From Pirellula sp. SH-Sr6A (lineage in GTDB: Bacteria; Planctomycetota; Planctomycetia; Pirellulales; Pirellulaceae): a DNA stretch of 64,000 nucleotides. The stretch lies in assembly GCF_001610875.1 (NCBI RefSeq), contig NZ_CP011272.1:2089988-2153987 (forward strand), in the 5' to 3' direction. Below, one piece after another: positions 46,016 through 55,238 of the stretch. Below the pieces are notes generated by a model, which worked only from the letters and a program-made list of their open reading frames with translations, made no database searches and had not been told where the DNA came from. Every line of letters starts with the position of its first letter. The first letter of the stretch is position 1. Both the position numbers and the translations under genes were made by a program.

Positions 46016-47110
46016 TTATTCTTGACCCAGCGTTAATCCTCGAAGTGAATCGTCACCACTGTTGTGGATGACAGCGTTCAGGGCTCCGGTTAGCAGATAC
46101 CCGTCAATTTGGGCTTGCGCGGTAGCCAACTGCGCTTTGGCAGCGATGTATACAAGGTTGGTGTCGAAGTAGGTCCGACGTGTAACGAGAAGCTGGATGA
46201 AGTCTTGTTCACCCGCTCGGTAAGCGGCTTCGGCCAAATCCAGTGTCTGCTGAGCGGCTGGTAGCAGCTCATTTAGGTACATATTGACTGCCTCTGCAGC
46301 GCGAGAGTACTCGCCCCAGGCCACTGCAAGTCGAGCACGAACGGCGTTGTCAATTCGCTGAGCCTCTTGCAATGCTCGACAGTAATCCGCCTTAGCGGCC
46401 GCGATGTTCGCCTGGTTCTTATTGAAGACAGGAATCGGCGCGCCGACCTGGATGTTCATCATGCCCGAGGTAGTGCCATTGTCGACGCCAGCTCCGAATT
46501 GAACTCCCAAGTTGGGGATGGGCAGGGACTCTTGTCGGCGAACGGCAGCGCTCGCTTGACGGATGCGTGCTTGAGCGGAGGCGTATTCAGGACTAGTGGC
46601 CACCAGTCCATCTTCGATCAATTTCCAGTCCTGTGTTGTAGGGGTCTCAGGCAACTCACCAGCAACGCTTTGTATTTGCATATTGGGCACGCCCGAGAGA
46701 GCCACGATCTCACGAAGTCGCGCGGATAAAGAAGCAGTAAGTTGACGTCGATCGAGCTCCAATTGTTTAAACTGAACTCGTGTTTGTAAAAGGTCGATCT
46801 TTGCCCTTCGCCAGCCTTCATTCGTTTCTCAGCCGCATCGACACCCTGCTTTAGTAGTCCAGAGAACAGATCGATCGCTCCAATCTGGTTTTGAATCCGA
46901 ACGCTATCGTACTAGGCCGTCTTGATATCGGTGGCAACGCGAAGCTTCTGTGCTTCGAGCTCCTGCAACTGAGCTCGTACTGCTTCATTTAAAACAGCGC
47001 GGTTCAGTTCGAGCTTATTAGCCGTGATGATCTGCTGCTGGACGAACAGTAGATTTTGATCCGTACCTGCAGCAGCACTATCGACCTGTAAGGTTGCTTG
47101 CCTGGCTTGT
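46016..47110 (-). pseudogene. Outer membrane efflux channel (TolC/CusC type), disrupted
   Basis: The C-terminal 248 codons (46016-46762) form a clean TolC-like half: VGAPIPVFNKNQANIAAAKADY, EYSRAAEAVNMYLNELLPAAQQTLDLAEAAYRAG. Upstream coding continues, but a frameshift near 46800 separates AEKRMKAGEG from AKIDLLQTRVQFKQLE, and a TAG at about 46912 interrupts TDIKTA-stop-YDSV. The N-terminal part is missing, replaced by sequence next to an IS66 remnant. The gene cannot make a full channel, so the metal pump would need another outer membrane partner. Confidence 0.85.
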
Positions 47111-47169
47111 CGTGATCTTGGTATCTGGCGCAGGCATCTTCGCTGGACTCAACATGATGTAGGGCGCAG

Positions 47170-47714
47170 TTGCTGGACGAGTGTGCGAGATTGCAACGCT
47201 CCAAACGATCAGCTACCGACTGCGTTCCAAAAAATAACTATCGATAAAAGACAGCCTTGCGCGACGCTCGTTCGGCACGGTTGTTCGTTGGTTCAAGCCC
47301 TTGATTGCTGATGAACAGTCATAACCGGTTTCGGTGCACGTACAGGGACCTTCGAATCGATCATCGCTTGGATATCGCGAATCAAGTGAGCCAATCGGGG
47401 ACCAACGCACGCTGGTGGCTAGGGTGCCCCTTTCGTCCACCACGACTTTTACCACTCTTGGGTTTATTCTTAACGGCTTTAGCGTGGGGATGCACGCAGC
47501 TTGGCGGTATTGAGAAATTCTGAGGGGTCAGTCTCTTGATTTGAGATTCGAGATCCGAGATTTTCGCATTTAAATCAACGATCTGCGATTGCAGGATGTT
47601 GATCTGGAACTGAAGGCCAGCAATCAACGCATTCACAAGAGCCCGAACCGCCGGAGTCATCTCGGCGTCGAATTCAGCAGGGACCAGCTGATGGGAGGAT
47701 GTTGGTGTAGACAC
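47170..47714 (-). mobile_element. IS66-family remnant
   Basis: The N-terminal part of an IS66 TnpC transposase is read at 47714-47382 (coiled-coil region LQFQINILQSQIVDLNAKIS, then KSGKSRGGRKGHPSH). Its C-terminal signature LEPTNNRAERASRKAVFYR, a stop, then LFFGTQS is read at about 47300-47180. The central catalytic part, several hundred residues in normal members, is gone, and the C-terminal piece has a stop codon. The element is dead. It borders the truncated outer membrane efflux gene and may have caused that truncation. Confidence 0.8.
47382..47714 (-). pseudogene. IS66 transposase N-terminal fragment
   Basis: A 110-codon open frame with the IS66 TnpC N-terminal coiled coil and zinc-finger-proximal Lys/Gly-rich segment, ending early in PDWLT. 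Full-length proteins have about 500 residues, so this is a fragment. Confidence 0.75.
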
Positions 47715-47954
47715 GATAACCTATGTCGTGTCCCAATTGCCGCTTTCGTGTCTAGAACAGTTTTTCCATTTTGTTGGCGCGACCCGTGAACGGTAACCGA
47801 TGAGACAAAGGAGTATGCTTCCTAGGCGACTGCCGCTCCCATCACTTCCATCAACCGAGATCTTTATGGTTCGATGGCGTTACCAACCGCTTTTACAATC
47901 CATCGCCCTCGAGAAGCTCGCGTGGCCGGTCGTCTTCACGAATTGCTTGCGAAT

Positions 47955-48602
47955 CTATTCGCGTTCGCGTTCACGGTATTCGGATAACCCATCGCAAAGT
48001 TCATCACGTGTATTGAAAGTTCGCGGCGCCTTCTGATTTGGAACCGAAACCTGGCGGACATGGTTCTCGAAATAGGAGATCCAGGCGAAGACGGATTGTT
48101 TGGCCACCACGGCTGGTTCCCTCAGAAAGGGTGAGGATCGAATGTCATACAAACCGGGAAAGGGTTGAAACGATGGTGCACTCGGTCCTAAAGGGTCCAC
48201 GGGCGTCTTTAGCAATACAGCCAACGAGTCGAGCATCATTGCATCGGGAATCTCAAGAGCCAACTCGTTCCAAACTGACTCCCACTGGATCAAGTCGCAA
48301 GTGAGAATCCAACACTTGGTATGCTCGTTAGATTTGCAGTGTTCGAGGGCGGCTACGATTCCCGCCAACGGGCCTTCGTACCCATCCCAATCAGCGAGCA
48401 TCCCTGCGAGTGGTAGTGAATCGTTTGCACAAAAGAGATCGCTGAAGTCCTCGCGGCGTTTGGATACAACCCACGGAGCCAATCCACTTTGACGAAGCTG
48501 CGAGCAAAGTCGGACTAAGCAAGCTGTTCCATCTATCTCGACGCGCGCTTTGCACTGCCCGAACCGTGTGCTATTTCCACCGGCCAAGATATAGGCGTTC
48601 AC
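47955..48602 (-). CDS. mobA: Molybdenum cofactor guanylyltransferase MobA
   Basis: A 215-aa nucleotidyltransferase that attaches GMP to molybdopterin. The N-terminal signature AYILAGGNSTRFGQCKA is the GTP-binding LAGGxSxRxGxxK motif, and PLAGIVAALEHC and the metal-site ILTCDLIQWE follow. The last residues (SEYRERERE) are low complexity. Its ATG overlaps the stop of the DciA-like gene by four bases, so the two are translationally coupled. No other molybdenum genes are in the window. Confidence 0.87.
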   Translation of the reverse strand: MNAYILAGGNSTRFGQCKARVEIDGTACLVRLCSQLRQSGLAPWVVSKRREDFSDLFCANDSLPLAGMLADWDGYEGPLAGIVAALEHCKSNEHTKCWILTCDLIQWESVWNELALEIPDAMMLDSLAVLLKTPVDPLGPSAPSFQPFPGLYDIRSSPFLREPAVVAKQSVFAWISYFENHVRQVSVPNQKAPRTFNTRDELCDGLSEYRERERE

Positions 48603-48952
48603 GAACCGAATCGCTGCAGATGGATTTTCAAGCTTTGAATTTTCATCTCAGGAAGCGCTGCCTGGATGGAAGCAAGCGCTTTCGATTTCAGATACTCCAA
48701 TTCCGATCGCACGATCTCGTTGGCGGCATAAATCTGGAGTGCCCCGCGTTTTACTTGCCCCACCTTGGACTGCCCACTCAGACTTTGTCCGACAGCATCC
48801 TGCCAGGCCTGCACAAGCGACTCCCTGGACTGTTCATTCGCGTAGCCCTTCTCGAGGAACAATCGATCGAGAACGCGAGAGACCGTTTTCGCTTGGTAAC
48901 GACTCGGAGCTGCTTTGGGAATTTGGCTAAGGTAAATCTCTTCTTCGTTCAC
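48599..48952 (-). CDS. DUF721/DciA-like protein
   Basis: A 117-aa protein of the DUF721 family, which includes DciA, the ancestral loader of the replicative helicase. It shows the conserved pattern VSRVLDRLFLEKGYANEQ, AWQDAVG and VKRGALQIYAANEIVRSELEYLKSKAL. Three bases behind the vWA gene's stop-start region and overlapping mobA by four bases. Helicase loading is established for some DciA proteins only; here it is inferred from family. Confidence 0.8.
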   Translation of the reverse strand: MNEEEIYLSQIPKAAPSRYQAKTVSRVLDRLFLEKGYANEQSRESLVQAWQDAVGQSLSGQSKVGQVKRGALQIYAANEIVRSELEYLKSKALASIQAALPEMKIQSLKIHLQRFGS

Positions 48953-48955
48953 GGC

Positions 48956-50671
48956 TTATAGGATCTCCCGTTTTCGGTCTACGTAATCCCACAGAACAAA
49001 ACGATCCAAATCGTTACCGGCCGTGAAGAAGACGCGTCCTTTGGTTTGTTCGGCAAGGCGGTGCGCAAAACGAATATCTTCCTCCGATTGCGACCAACTC
49101 GGCACGAGAAAGATGTTGATGGTTATACCATCTTTCTGACAAAGCATCGCTTCTCGCATGGTTTCCTGCTCGGTTCGCGGGTCGGGCGGATAGAGGAGAT
49201 AGAGCATTTCTCCTTCAAAGTGGGCAGTCGGCAATCCATCGGTGATGAGAATGATCTGTTTATTGGGTGTATCCGTATTGATCAAGTTCTGTCTGGCGAG
49301 CCGAATCGCATGTTGGATGTTTGTGAAGTGAGGCGGGATGTCCATCTCGCTCACCTTCGGATCGCTCATATCCGCTTTGAGCCGAACGACTGGGTGATGG
49401 ATCGTGACAGGCTTTGGTAGCAGATCGATGACTTCACCGGGGCGAGTCAGTTTGGCAAACGAGTACATTTCTACAAATCGCAAAAAGTCACCGGGGTATT
49501 CACGCGTGATCAACCCCTGGAGAGCGAGCGCCATCCGCTTGACGTTCATATATTGGCCGTCGTATCGCATCGAGCCACTCATGTCCATGACTACCACGGT
49601 AGCGCAGCGCGGAGTGTTCTTGGTACGATAGACCTCTAAATCTTCGGAACGCAATCGAAGCGGCTTTTCATTCGGACGTTTTAAGAGAGCATTGACGATG
49701 GATTGCGTCGCGTCCAAGTTACTGACCGAGTCACCAAACTCATACGTTTTCGTGGAAGGCAATTCGACGCTTCCATCCCCGACGATGCGGCCGTCGTGAC
49801 GCCCCGATCTACCAGCCTCCATGTGCGAAAAAATCCGCTGCAGGAGTCGGGACTGAAAGGCTTTGTATGCCTTAGGGGTCAATTGGTAGTAGCCCTGCTC
49901 ATCCCGTTCGAGCCCTTGGCGTTCGGCAGCTTCCTTAACCAGATTGCTGATTTGTTCTCGCAGTTCTTGAAGGTCATTCAAGTTTCCTTCGGGGATGAAC
50001 TCGGAAAGTGCCTCCATGTCGATGAGACCGATTTGCGCCGTCTTCGCGGCCTCCTCTAACTGTCTCAGCAATTCGTCGATCTGCTCCAATATCTTTTTCA
50101 GCTCGAGCGCTTCAGGGACATCGACCCGCTCTCGTCCGGTGAACTCGTATTTGTCCAACAGTTCCTCGATGCCACCCAAATCCACGAGCGATTCCATCGT
50201 GTGCAGGACAGCGGTCGCGAAATCCGGAGAATCGCGATCTGTTCGGTACCACAACTGCTCGAGCAAGTAAATCTGCTTGGACTGGACCGCTTTGTGGAAT
50301 TCATTCTTCCATTTCCCCGGTGGGTTCGCTCGCTTCGATGCTTTTTCGAAACGCTGCAATGCTTTCTTGTCCAATCCTTCGGTGGAGTAGGTCTCGAGGA
50401 TTTTTCGTTTCCGCTCTTCGAGCATTTGTCGGAGCATGTCGATACTCGGTCCCAGCCCCGCAATCTGGCTTGGATCGATCCGCACTGCTCGGGCCAACTC
50501 TTCCTCGGTGAGCTCGCGAAACCGACCGTAGGCCATGGCGTGCTCGAACGCCCCGCTCACAAGATCGGGAGGCTCCTGAGTCGGGCTTGGAAACTCGGTC
50601 GGATTGAATTTTTGGTAAACATGGACAATTCCGCCGATGGCTTCCGGTTTCTTAGGTTGCATCGATTTCAA
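48956..50671 (-). CDS. vWA domain protein (COG4867 type)
   Basis: A 571-aa soluble protein. A helical, charged N-terminal two-thirds contains a coiled-coil-like stretch around 195-260. A C-terminal von Willebrand factor A domain begins VVVMDMSGSMRYDGQYM (MIDAS D-M-S-G-S) and includes ITDGLPTAHF and GITINIFLVPSW. Relatives are usually encoded beside a MoxR/Mg-chelatase-like AAA+ ATPase, with which they form a chelatase or chaperone complex; none is seen here. Start at 50671 or the Met at 50662. First of a run of minus-strand genes with dciA and mobA. Confidence 0.82.
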   Translation of the reverse strand: MKSMQPKKPEAIGGIVHVYQKFNPTEFPSPTQEPPDLVSGAFEHAMAYGRFRELTEEELARAVRIDPSQIAGLGPSIDMLRQMLEERKRKILETYSTEGLDKKALQRFEKASKRANPPGKWKNEFHKAVQSKQIYLLEQLWYRTDRDSPDFATAVLHTMESLVDLGGIEELLDKYEFTGRERVDVPEALELKKILEQIDELLRQLEEAAKTAQIGLIDMEALSEFIPEGNLNDLQELREQISNLVKEAAERQGLERDEQGYYQLTPKAYKAFQSRLLQRIFSHMEAGRSGRHDGRIVGDGSVELPSTKTYEFGDSVSNLDATQSIVNALLKRPNEKPLRLRSEDLEVYRTKNTPRCATVVVMDMSGSMRYDGQYMNVKRMALALQGLITREYPGDFLRFVEMYSFAKLTRPGEVIDLLPKPVTIHHPVVRLKADMSDPKVSEMDIPPHFTNIQHAIRLARQNLINTDTPNKQIILITDGLPTAHFEGEMLYLLYPPDPRTEQETMREAMLCQKDGITINIFLVPSWSQSEEDIRFAHRLAEQTKGRVFFTAGNDLDRFVLWDYVDRKREIL

Positions 50672-50717
50672 GCAACAATGTGCCTTGCTCCTAGACGTTC
50701 GAGTTCAGACCAACGCA

Positions 50718-51623
50718 TTATAGGAGCGAGGGTAGGTCGAAACAGTCTTGGAATACTGCACGGAGGCTGGGAACGCTGATGGAATTGCCAAGCAAGTGCC
50801 AGAGTTTCCGGGGTCTCAATTCCGGGGGAAGCCGAAAAGAGTCTTCGAATCCCAAGAGACGAGCCACCTCACGCGGGGTGAATCGTCGCAATCCATGCTC
50901 GGTTCGAATATACGATCCCGACTTGATGATCGAACGACCGTACGCCGCCGTGAAACAAGCTGCGACAGCATCGATGTCCGCAGGATCCACTTTGTCGATA
51001 GCCCTCTCGTACTGCCGGGCCATCTGATTGGCGATCCAAAGACCGGGCTCGCTCAGCGCGGTGGGACCGACGGGCTCTTCCAAATAGTCCGACAGCTTGC
51101 GTTTGACCACATCGCGGGAACGCCGACAAATACGTTCTCGATGCGACAAGCTGGCAATCGCATAGAAACGTGGACGAAGATTGGGCCACCCCAGCTCCGA
51201 CGGACAGAAATGAGTCCAATCGATGAGGTAACCGGCTTTGGTCCATCTGCGACGCAACAAATCAAATGCGTCGGAAGACTCGAACCCAACCACATTTTCA
51301 ATGCACACCAGCGGTGGTGTCAATTCGCATACAACGTCGATCAATCGTTTCAATGCGGCGCACCGAGGGTCCGACAAACCGCCAAGGTTCCCTCGTCGCG
51401 TAAAGGGTGTGCAGGGGGGGCTCATCCACCAGCAATCAGCTCCCTGTGCAGCAAACCAATCGGTCTCGAGGGATGCAATCTCCGCAATGCAGTAGGGATG
51501 TGCATAGTTGGATCGATACACGCAAGCGGCATGAACGTCGATATCGACGGCGTTCACGATTTGTAGGTGGGGAAACGAAGCAGCAAAACCGCCGATTCCC
51601 GCGAACAACTCCAAACACTTCAT
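50718..51623 (-). CDS. Dnmt2-type cytosine-C5 methyltransferase (probable tRNA C38 enzyme)
   Basis: A 301-aa protein with all key C5-methyltransferase motifs: SAM-binding LELFAGIGG (5-12), catalytic MSPPCTPFTRRGN (Cys 71), IENVVGFE (motif VI, ENV 109-111), NLRPRFY (motif VIII) and LLGNSISVP (motif X). The motif IV neighbourhood and the block ACFTAAYGRSIIKSGSYI (CFT 223-225) match the Dnmt2/TRDMT1 signature rather than restriction-type methylases, and RFTPREVARLLGF follows as in Dnmt2. Family members methylate C38 of tRNA-Asp or, in Geobacter, tRNA-Glu. There is no restriction endonuclease nearby. It stands alone between a vWA and a PilZ-like gene. Confidence 0.88.
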   Translation of the reverse strand: MKCLELFAGIGGFAASFPHLQIVNAVDIDVHAACVYRSNYAHPYCIAEIASLETDWFAAQGADCWWMSPPCTPFTRRGNLGGLSDPRCAALKRLIDVVCELTPPLVCIENVVGFESSDAFDLLRRRWTKAGYLIDWTHFCPSELGWPNLRPRFYAIASLSHRERICRRSRDVVKRKLSDYLEEPVGPTALSEPGLWIANQMARQYERAIDKVDPADIDAVAACFTAAYGRSIIKSGSYIRTEHGLRRFTPREVARLLGFEDSFRLPPELRPRKLWHLLGNSISVPSLRAVFQDCFDLPSLL

Positions 51624-51659
51624 GTTGGGTTTTTACCAGAATCTTCCATCTACCTACAC

Positions 51660-52076
51660 CTAGGTAGTTCGAGGATAGTATTCCACAGTCTTCACACCGG
51701 TTTCAAAACAATTCTGCCCGAGAAACTTGCATCGAGCAACGCGAACGACGGCTGTTGCAATCGGCAACGAGATCTTGAGCTTTTGATCAGGATAATATTG
51801 GCAACCATTGAGAAAGGACATCCCAGACCGAGAAACATCCTTGACCAAGCTTCGCAGTGTCGGCTGCCAGATCGCTAACACCTGAGGTGTATCAAGGCAC
51901 TCGACGATACTGAGACCGCTGCAACGAAATCGAGGCGCTACGCGAGGTGCACCTTCCCAACGCGGCAACTCCCCCCGAGATTCCAAATCCGGAAGCAGGT
52001 GATCGGGTACGGCGAAGAGCTGGGGATGCTGATCTAATAGTTCCTCGAAGGTCGGTTCAATAGCCGTTCTAAGCAT
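51660..52076 (-). CDS. PilZ-like domain protein
   Basis: A 138-aa protein. The C-terminal half (SLVKDVSRSGMSFLNGCQYYPDQKLKI, VVRVARCKFLGQNCFETGVKTVEYY) has the D-x-S-x-x-G and hydrophobic strand pattern of PilZ domains; the N-terminal RxxxR motif is not clear (RVAPRFRCSG is a candidate). Its start lies inside the upstream HD-GYP gene (43-bp overlap). PilZ domains bind cyclic di-GMP, which fits a partner that may hydrolyse it. Confidence 0.55.
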   Translation of the reverse strand: MLRTAIEPTFEELLDQHPQLFAVPDHLLPDLESRGELPRWEGAPRVAPRFRCSGLSIVECLDTPQVLAIWQPTLRSLVKDVSRSGMSFLNGCQYYPDQKLKISLPIATAVVRVARCKFLGQNCFETGVKTVEYYPRTT

Positions 52077-53020
52077 GACACCAACTCCTTATCCCAAAGT
52101 GTTCCACTTTCCGACGATAATTGCTTCCACGCAGCGATCCTCGAAAGGCCAGGCCTTCCCTTCCGATCGCAAAGCAGCCCATCCCAACGGTTTGCTAATG
52201 CACATACCTTCGATGTCAACGGGATATCAGGTCCTTCCAATCCGACCGGGAATCCCATGCCATTGACATACTCGTGGTGCTGATAGCATGCGAGTAGCGG
52301 GGTGCGTGTAATCGATGGGATTTTCGATAGGAAAACAAATCCGGCGGTGCAATGTGCTAACTGCTCCTGACGCGAGTCGACGACCATGTAACCATCGGGT
52401 ACCTCGATCTGATCCGCATAATCAGGATCAAGTTGCAGTTTGCCTGTATCGTGCAAAAAGCCAGAGGTCAAACATTCGCGCTGATCCAGCGTCGAGAGTC
52501 CCATTTCCTTGGCGATCAAGTACGCATAGACGCCCGCGTTGAATGCGTGGGTAGCAAACCCACCATCCTTTCGGAAGGTGGAGACGATTTCTTTCCCGAG
52601 CCGCTCCATCCCGTTGCTTTTTTCGAAGAATTGATGGGTAGCGTCGTACGCGCATTGAACCCACTTCGACAAACTGCACGTACCCAGTCCATCTAGCAAC
52701 TGAAATCGAATCGATTCAAACAGCAACGTGAATCGCAGGAGAGGTGGTACGGCCGATGGCTGTTCGGACGACTCAAGACTCTCCGATAGATACCTACGAT
52801 ATTGGCTCTGGTTTCGATTTTCGATGTAACACTTCTGGCCGCTTCCTCTTGCGATCTGATCAAAACTGGATCGCGTTACTTGCTCTCGAGAGTCGATGCA
52901 TTTGATGGCCGTCATGGCTTGTTCGTCCCAAACCAATACATCAACGCCAACAATGCGGTCAGGCAAAAGTGTCCAAGGATGAATAGGTAAAAGATCAGGC
53001 AGCATAACGAGTGTCCTCAA
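52034..53020 (-). CDS. HD-GYP domain protein
   Basis: A 328-aa protein. A poorly conserved N-terminal third is followed by an HD-GYP domain: HAFNAGVYAYLIAKEMGL, the HD pair in FLHDTGKLQLDPDY, HCTAGFVFL, then CYQHHEYVNGMGFPVGLEG, which corresponds to the HHE-x-x-NG-x-G-Y/F-P block (GYP replaced by GFP), and ANRWDGLLCDR. HD-GYP proteins hydrolyse cyclic di-GMP. The overlap with the PilZ-like gene suggests the two are expressed as a unit. Activity with the variant GFP is not certain. Confidence 0.8.
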   Translation of the reverse strand: MRTLVMLPDLLPIHPWTLLPDRIVGVDVLVWDEQAMTAIKCIDSREQVTRSSFDQIARGSGQKCYIENRNQSQYRRYLSESLESSEQPSAVPPLLRFTLLFESIRFQLLDGLGTCSLSKWVQCAYDATHQFFEKSNGMERLGKEIVSTFRKDGGFATHAFNAGVYAYLIAKEMGLSTLDQRECLTSGFLHDTGKLQLDPDYADQIEVPDGYMVVDSRQEQLAHCTAGFVFLSKIPSITRTPLLACYQHHEYVNGMGFPVGLEGPDIPLTSKVCALANRWDGLLCDRKGRPGLSRIAAWKQLSSESGTLWDKELVSCLERLLNRPSRNY

Positions 53021-53134
53021 AAAATTCCGCTCCAGACTCTAAGACGCAGAACAGGACGTACTCAGTCGATCACTCGATTTTCGCTCAATTTATTCTCGAA
53101 CAAATCGGCAGGCTTCTCCCAACCCGTTCCATCG

Positions 53135-54487
53135 TTACGATCGGAGAGCGATTAGGTATCCCAGAATCGCACCTACGACCAAAGTCGGAGGAATGATGAC
53201 CGCCGCGGTCAATGCGATGGCGATCCCCGGACTGCTGACGAACCGATTTGTTGCTCTCGATTCCTCCACTCCTTGATCCAATCCAGGAGGGGATCCGGTC
53301 ACGCGACGCGATCCCGATTGCGACAACCCCGAATCTTGGGACGGAAGTGAATGGTCTTTGGAGGCCTCTTTCTCTTCGGCTCCCATCGAAGGCAAATCGT
53401 CAGCAGGGGGTGGAGGTGCAGCCCAAGGACTTCGCACGAGGGCAGGATAGGAAACAAATCCGGACTCTTGATTGGCCCAAGGTTCCAAACGTGTCGCAAC
53501 TTCGGCGCACGTTTGTGTTCGCTTCGATACGTCCTTCTCCATCATCTCCGCGATGATGTCGACGAACTCGTCCTGGAGCCAAGCCGAGAAACGACGGGGA
53601 TGCATGGGTGTTTCCTCCAAGTGCCGTCGCATCTTGGTCGCCGTGTCACCTCCGGGGAACGGAACCTTCCCGCAAACGGCATAGTAGAGCGTACACCCCA
53701 GTGAATAGACGTCGCTCGCAGGCCCGACATCCAACGGAGTACGGATTTGCTCAGGGGACAAGTAGTCGGCGGTTCCGACGATCTTTCCGGCACGGGGATC
53801 ATCGACAAGATTTGCAGTAAAACTCGCCAGCCCCACATCGGACACCTTAGCAGCCCCCTCCGGAGTCACCAGGATATTGCCGGGTTTCACATCCCGATGC
53901 ACCATCCCTTTTTGGTGGGCATAGTCCAACCCGAGCGCAGCCTGCATGATTATCTTCGCCGCGCGCGCTTGACTCAATGGTCCCTGCGTCTTTACCAAAC
54001 GTCTTAAATCCATCCCTGGAACATATTCGGTCACCAGGTAATGAATGCGCCCATCCTGACCTGCATCATACGCTCGGACGAGATACTCGCAGTCGAGTTT
54101 GGCCTGGAGTCGAATCTCGCGAATGAATCCTTCCCGGGCCTCTTCGGTCGCCTTCTGCAGCGGCAGGACTTTGACGGCACACACTCGTCCCATGACCTGA
54201 TGCACGCCTTTGAACACGTGCCCCATGCCGCCTTGTCCGATCGAGTCGGTGATGATGTAGGGGCCAAGATTCAGTTTGTGACGCCCCTCGAGCAACTGCG
54301 CCGCTTGATATTCCGTAATGGCGCCTTGTTCGACCAATATCTCTTTAAGGAGAAGATCCTCTTGGTCCTGGGAGCAAGCCATCCCGCCGGTAACGATGCG
54401 ATGACGGAGCAATCGAAGGCAGTAATCCCATTGGGACGGAGAAACGACTCCGCTCGCTATCACCGCTTGCCGAAACCGACTCTCCAT
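53135..54487 (-). CDS. Membrane-anchored Ser/Thr protein kinase
   Basis: A 450-aa Hanks-type kinase. An N-terminal segment of about 70 residues (IASGVVSPSQWDYCLRLLRH, YQAAQLLEG) precedes the kinase domain: GQGGMGHVFKG (P loop), VCAVKVLP (Lys), HRDVKPGNI (catalytic loop), GTADYLSPEQI (activation segment). The metal-binding DFG is DVG here (KVSDVGLASF), a change that still keeps the Asp. A Pro/Ser-rich linker leads to one C-terminal transmembrane helix (GIAIALTAAVIIPPTLVVGAI), which anchors the enzyme. This N-terminal extension is common in planctomycete kinases. Confidence 0.92.
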   Translation of the reverse strand: MESRFRQAVIASGVVSPSQWDYCLRLLRHRIVTGGMACSQDQEDLLLKEILVEQGAITEYQAAQLLEGRHKLNLGPYIITDSIGQGGMGHVFKGVHQVMGRVCAVKVLPLQKATEEAREGFIREIRLQAKLDCEYLVRAYDAGQDGRIHYLVTEYVPGMDLRRLVKTQGPLSQARAAKIIMQAALGLDYAHQKGMVHRDVKPGNILVTPEGAAKVSDVGLASFTANLVDDPRAGKIVGTADYLSPEQIRTPLDVGPASDVYSLGCTLYYAVCGKVPFPGGDTATKMRRHLEETPMHPRRFSAWLQDEFVDIIAEMMEKDVSKRTQTCAEVATRLEPWANQESGFVSYPALVRSPWAAPPPPADDLPSMGAEEKEASKDHSLPSQDSGLSQSGSRRVTGSPPGLDQGVEESRATNRFVSSPGIAIALTAAVIIPPTLVVGAILGYLIALRS

Positions 54488-54508
54488 GATTCATCGATTC
54501 CGATATCT

Positions 54509-55156
54509 CTAGAGCTTGGTCTGCCGCCCGATACACTCGAACAGAAACTCGATCACTTCCATGTGCCGCACCGCCGATGGGAGATCCTTCCCCCAAGTGT
54601 AAAGCCCGTGCTGTCGGATCAAATACCCCCAGCAAGGTCTTTGAGGGTTAGCATCGAGGTACGCCTCGACCTCTTTCTTTAACGCGGGAATGTCTTGAGT
54701 GTTGTCGAAGATCGGTATCCAGACAGCGGTCTCGTGCGTGGTAATCCCCTCTAGCCCTTTCAACATCTCGAAGCCTTCGATTCGGATTCCGCCGAGCGAG
54801 GCGTAATGCTGAGACAGAATGGTCGACCAAACCGAATGGGTGTGAAGAACCGCACCCGCGCCGCATCGCTCGACCGCCAGACAATGCAAAAGCGTCTCCG
54901 CGCTGCTCTTCGGCTGATTCGGCGCTATTGGATTGCCTTCAATATCGACCAACACAAAATCGTTCGGCCCCAAGTGCCCTTTGTCTTTGCCGCTCGCCGT
55001 CAAAAGCAACTGCAAGGGTTCGCGATTTACCAACACGCTGTAATTGCTTGATGTGCCCAGCGACCATCCGCGTGTCCAAAATTGACTCCCCGCGCGACAC
55101 AACCCCTCAATAGGAGCCGAATAAGGTGCTAACAGATCGCTGATGACACTATCCAT
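54509..55156 (-). CDS. mtnB: Methylthioribulose-1-phosphate dehydratase
   Basis: A 215-aa class II aldolase-fold enzyme of the methionine salvage pathway. The Zn-binding and active-site blocks are visible: GTSSNYSVLV near residue 35, LLTASGKDKGHL, AVLHTHSVWSTILS (HTH metal ligands), EMLKGLEGITTHE and LIRQHGLYTWG (third His). Length and motifs fit MtnB better than L-fuculose aldolase. ATG 55156 is preferred; 57 bp upstream is also open. No other mtn genes lie in the window. It sits directly behind the intron-containing tRNA gene. Confidence 0.85.
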   Translation of the reverse strand: MDSVISDLLAPYSAPIEGLCRAGSQFWTRGWSLGTSSNYSVLVNREPLQLLLTASGKDKGHLGPNDFVLVDIEGNPIAPNQPKSSAETLLHCLAVERCGAGAVLHTHSVWSTILSQHYASLGGIRIEGFEMLKGLEGITTHETAVWIPIFDNTQDIPALKKEVEAYLDANPQRPCWGYLIRQHGLYTWGKDLPSAVRHMEVIEFLFECIGRQTKL

Positions 55157-55238
55157 GGGGGCTTCTCGAACGAAGGCTCCGCGACTGGCCGAAGTACGAA
55201 GAAACTTGGACAAGACGAAGCGAAGAAAGAAATGCGAA

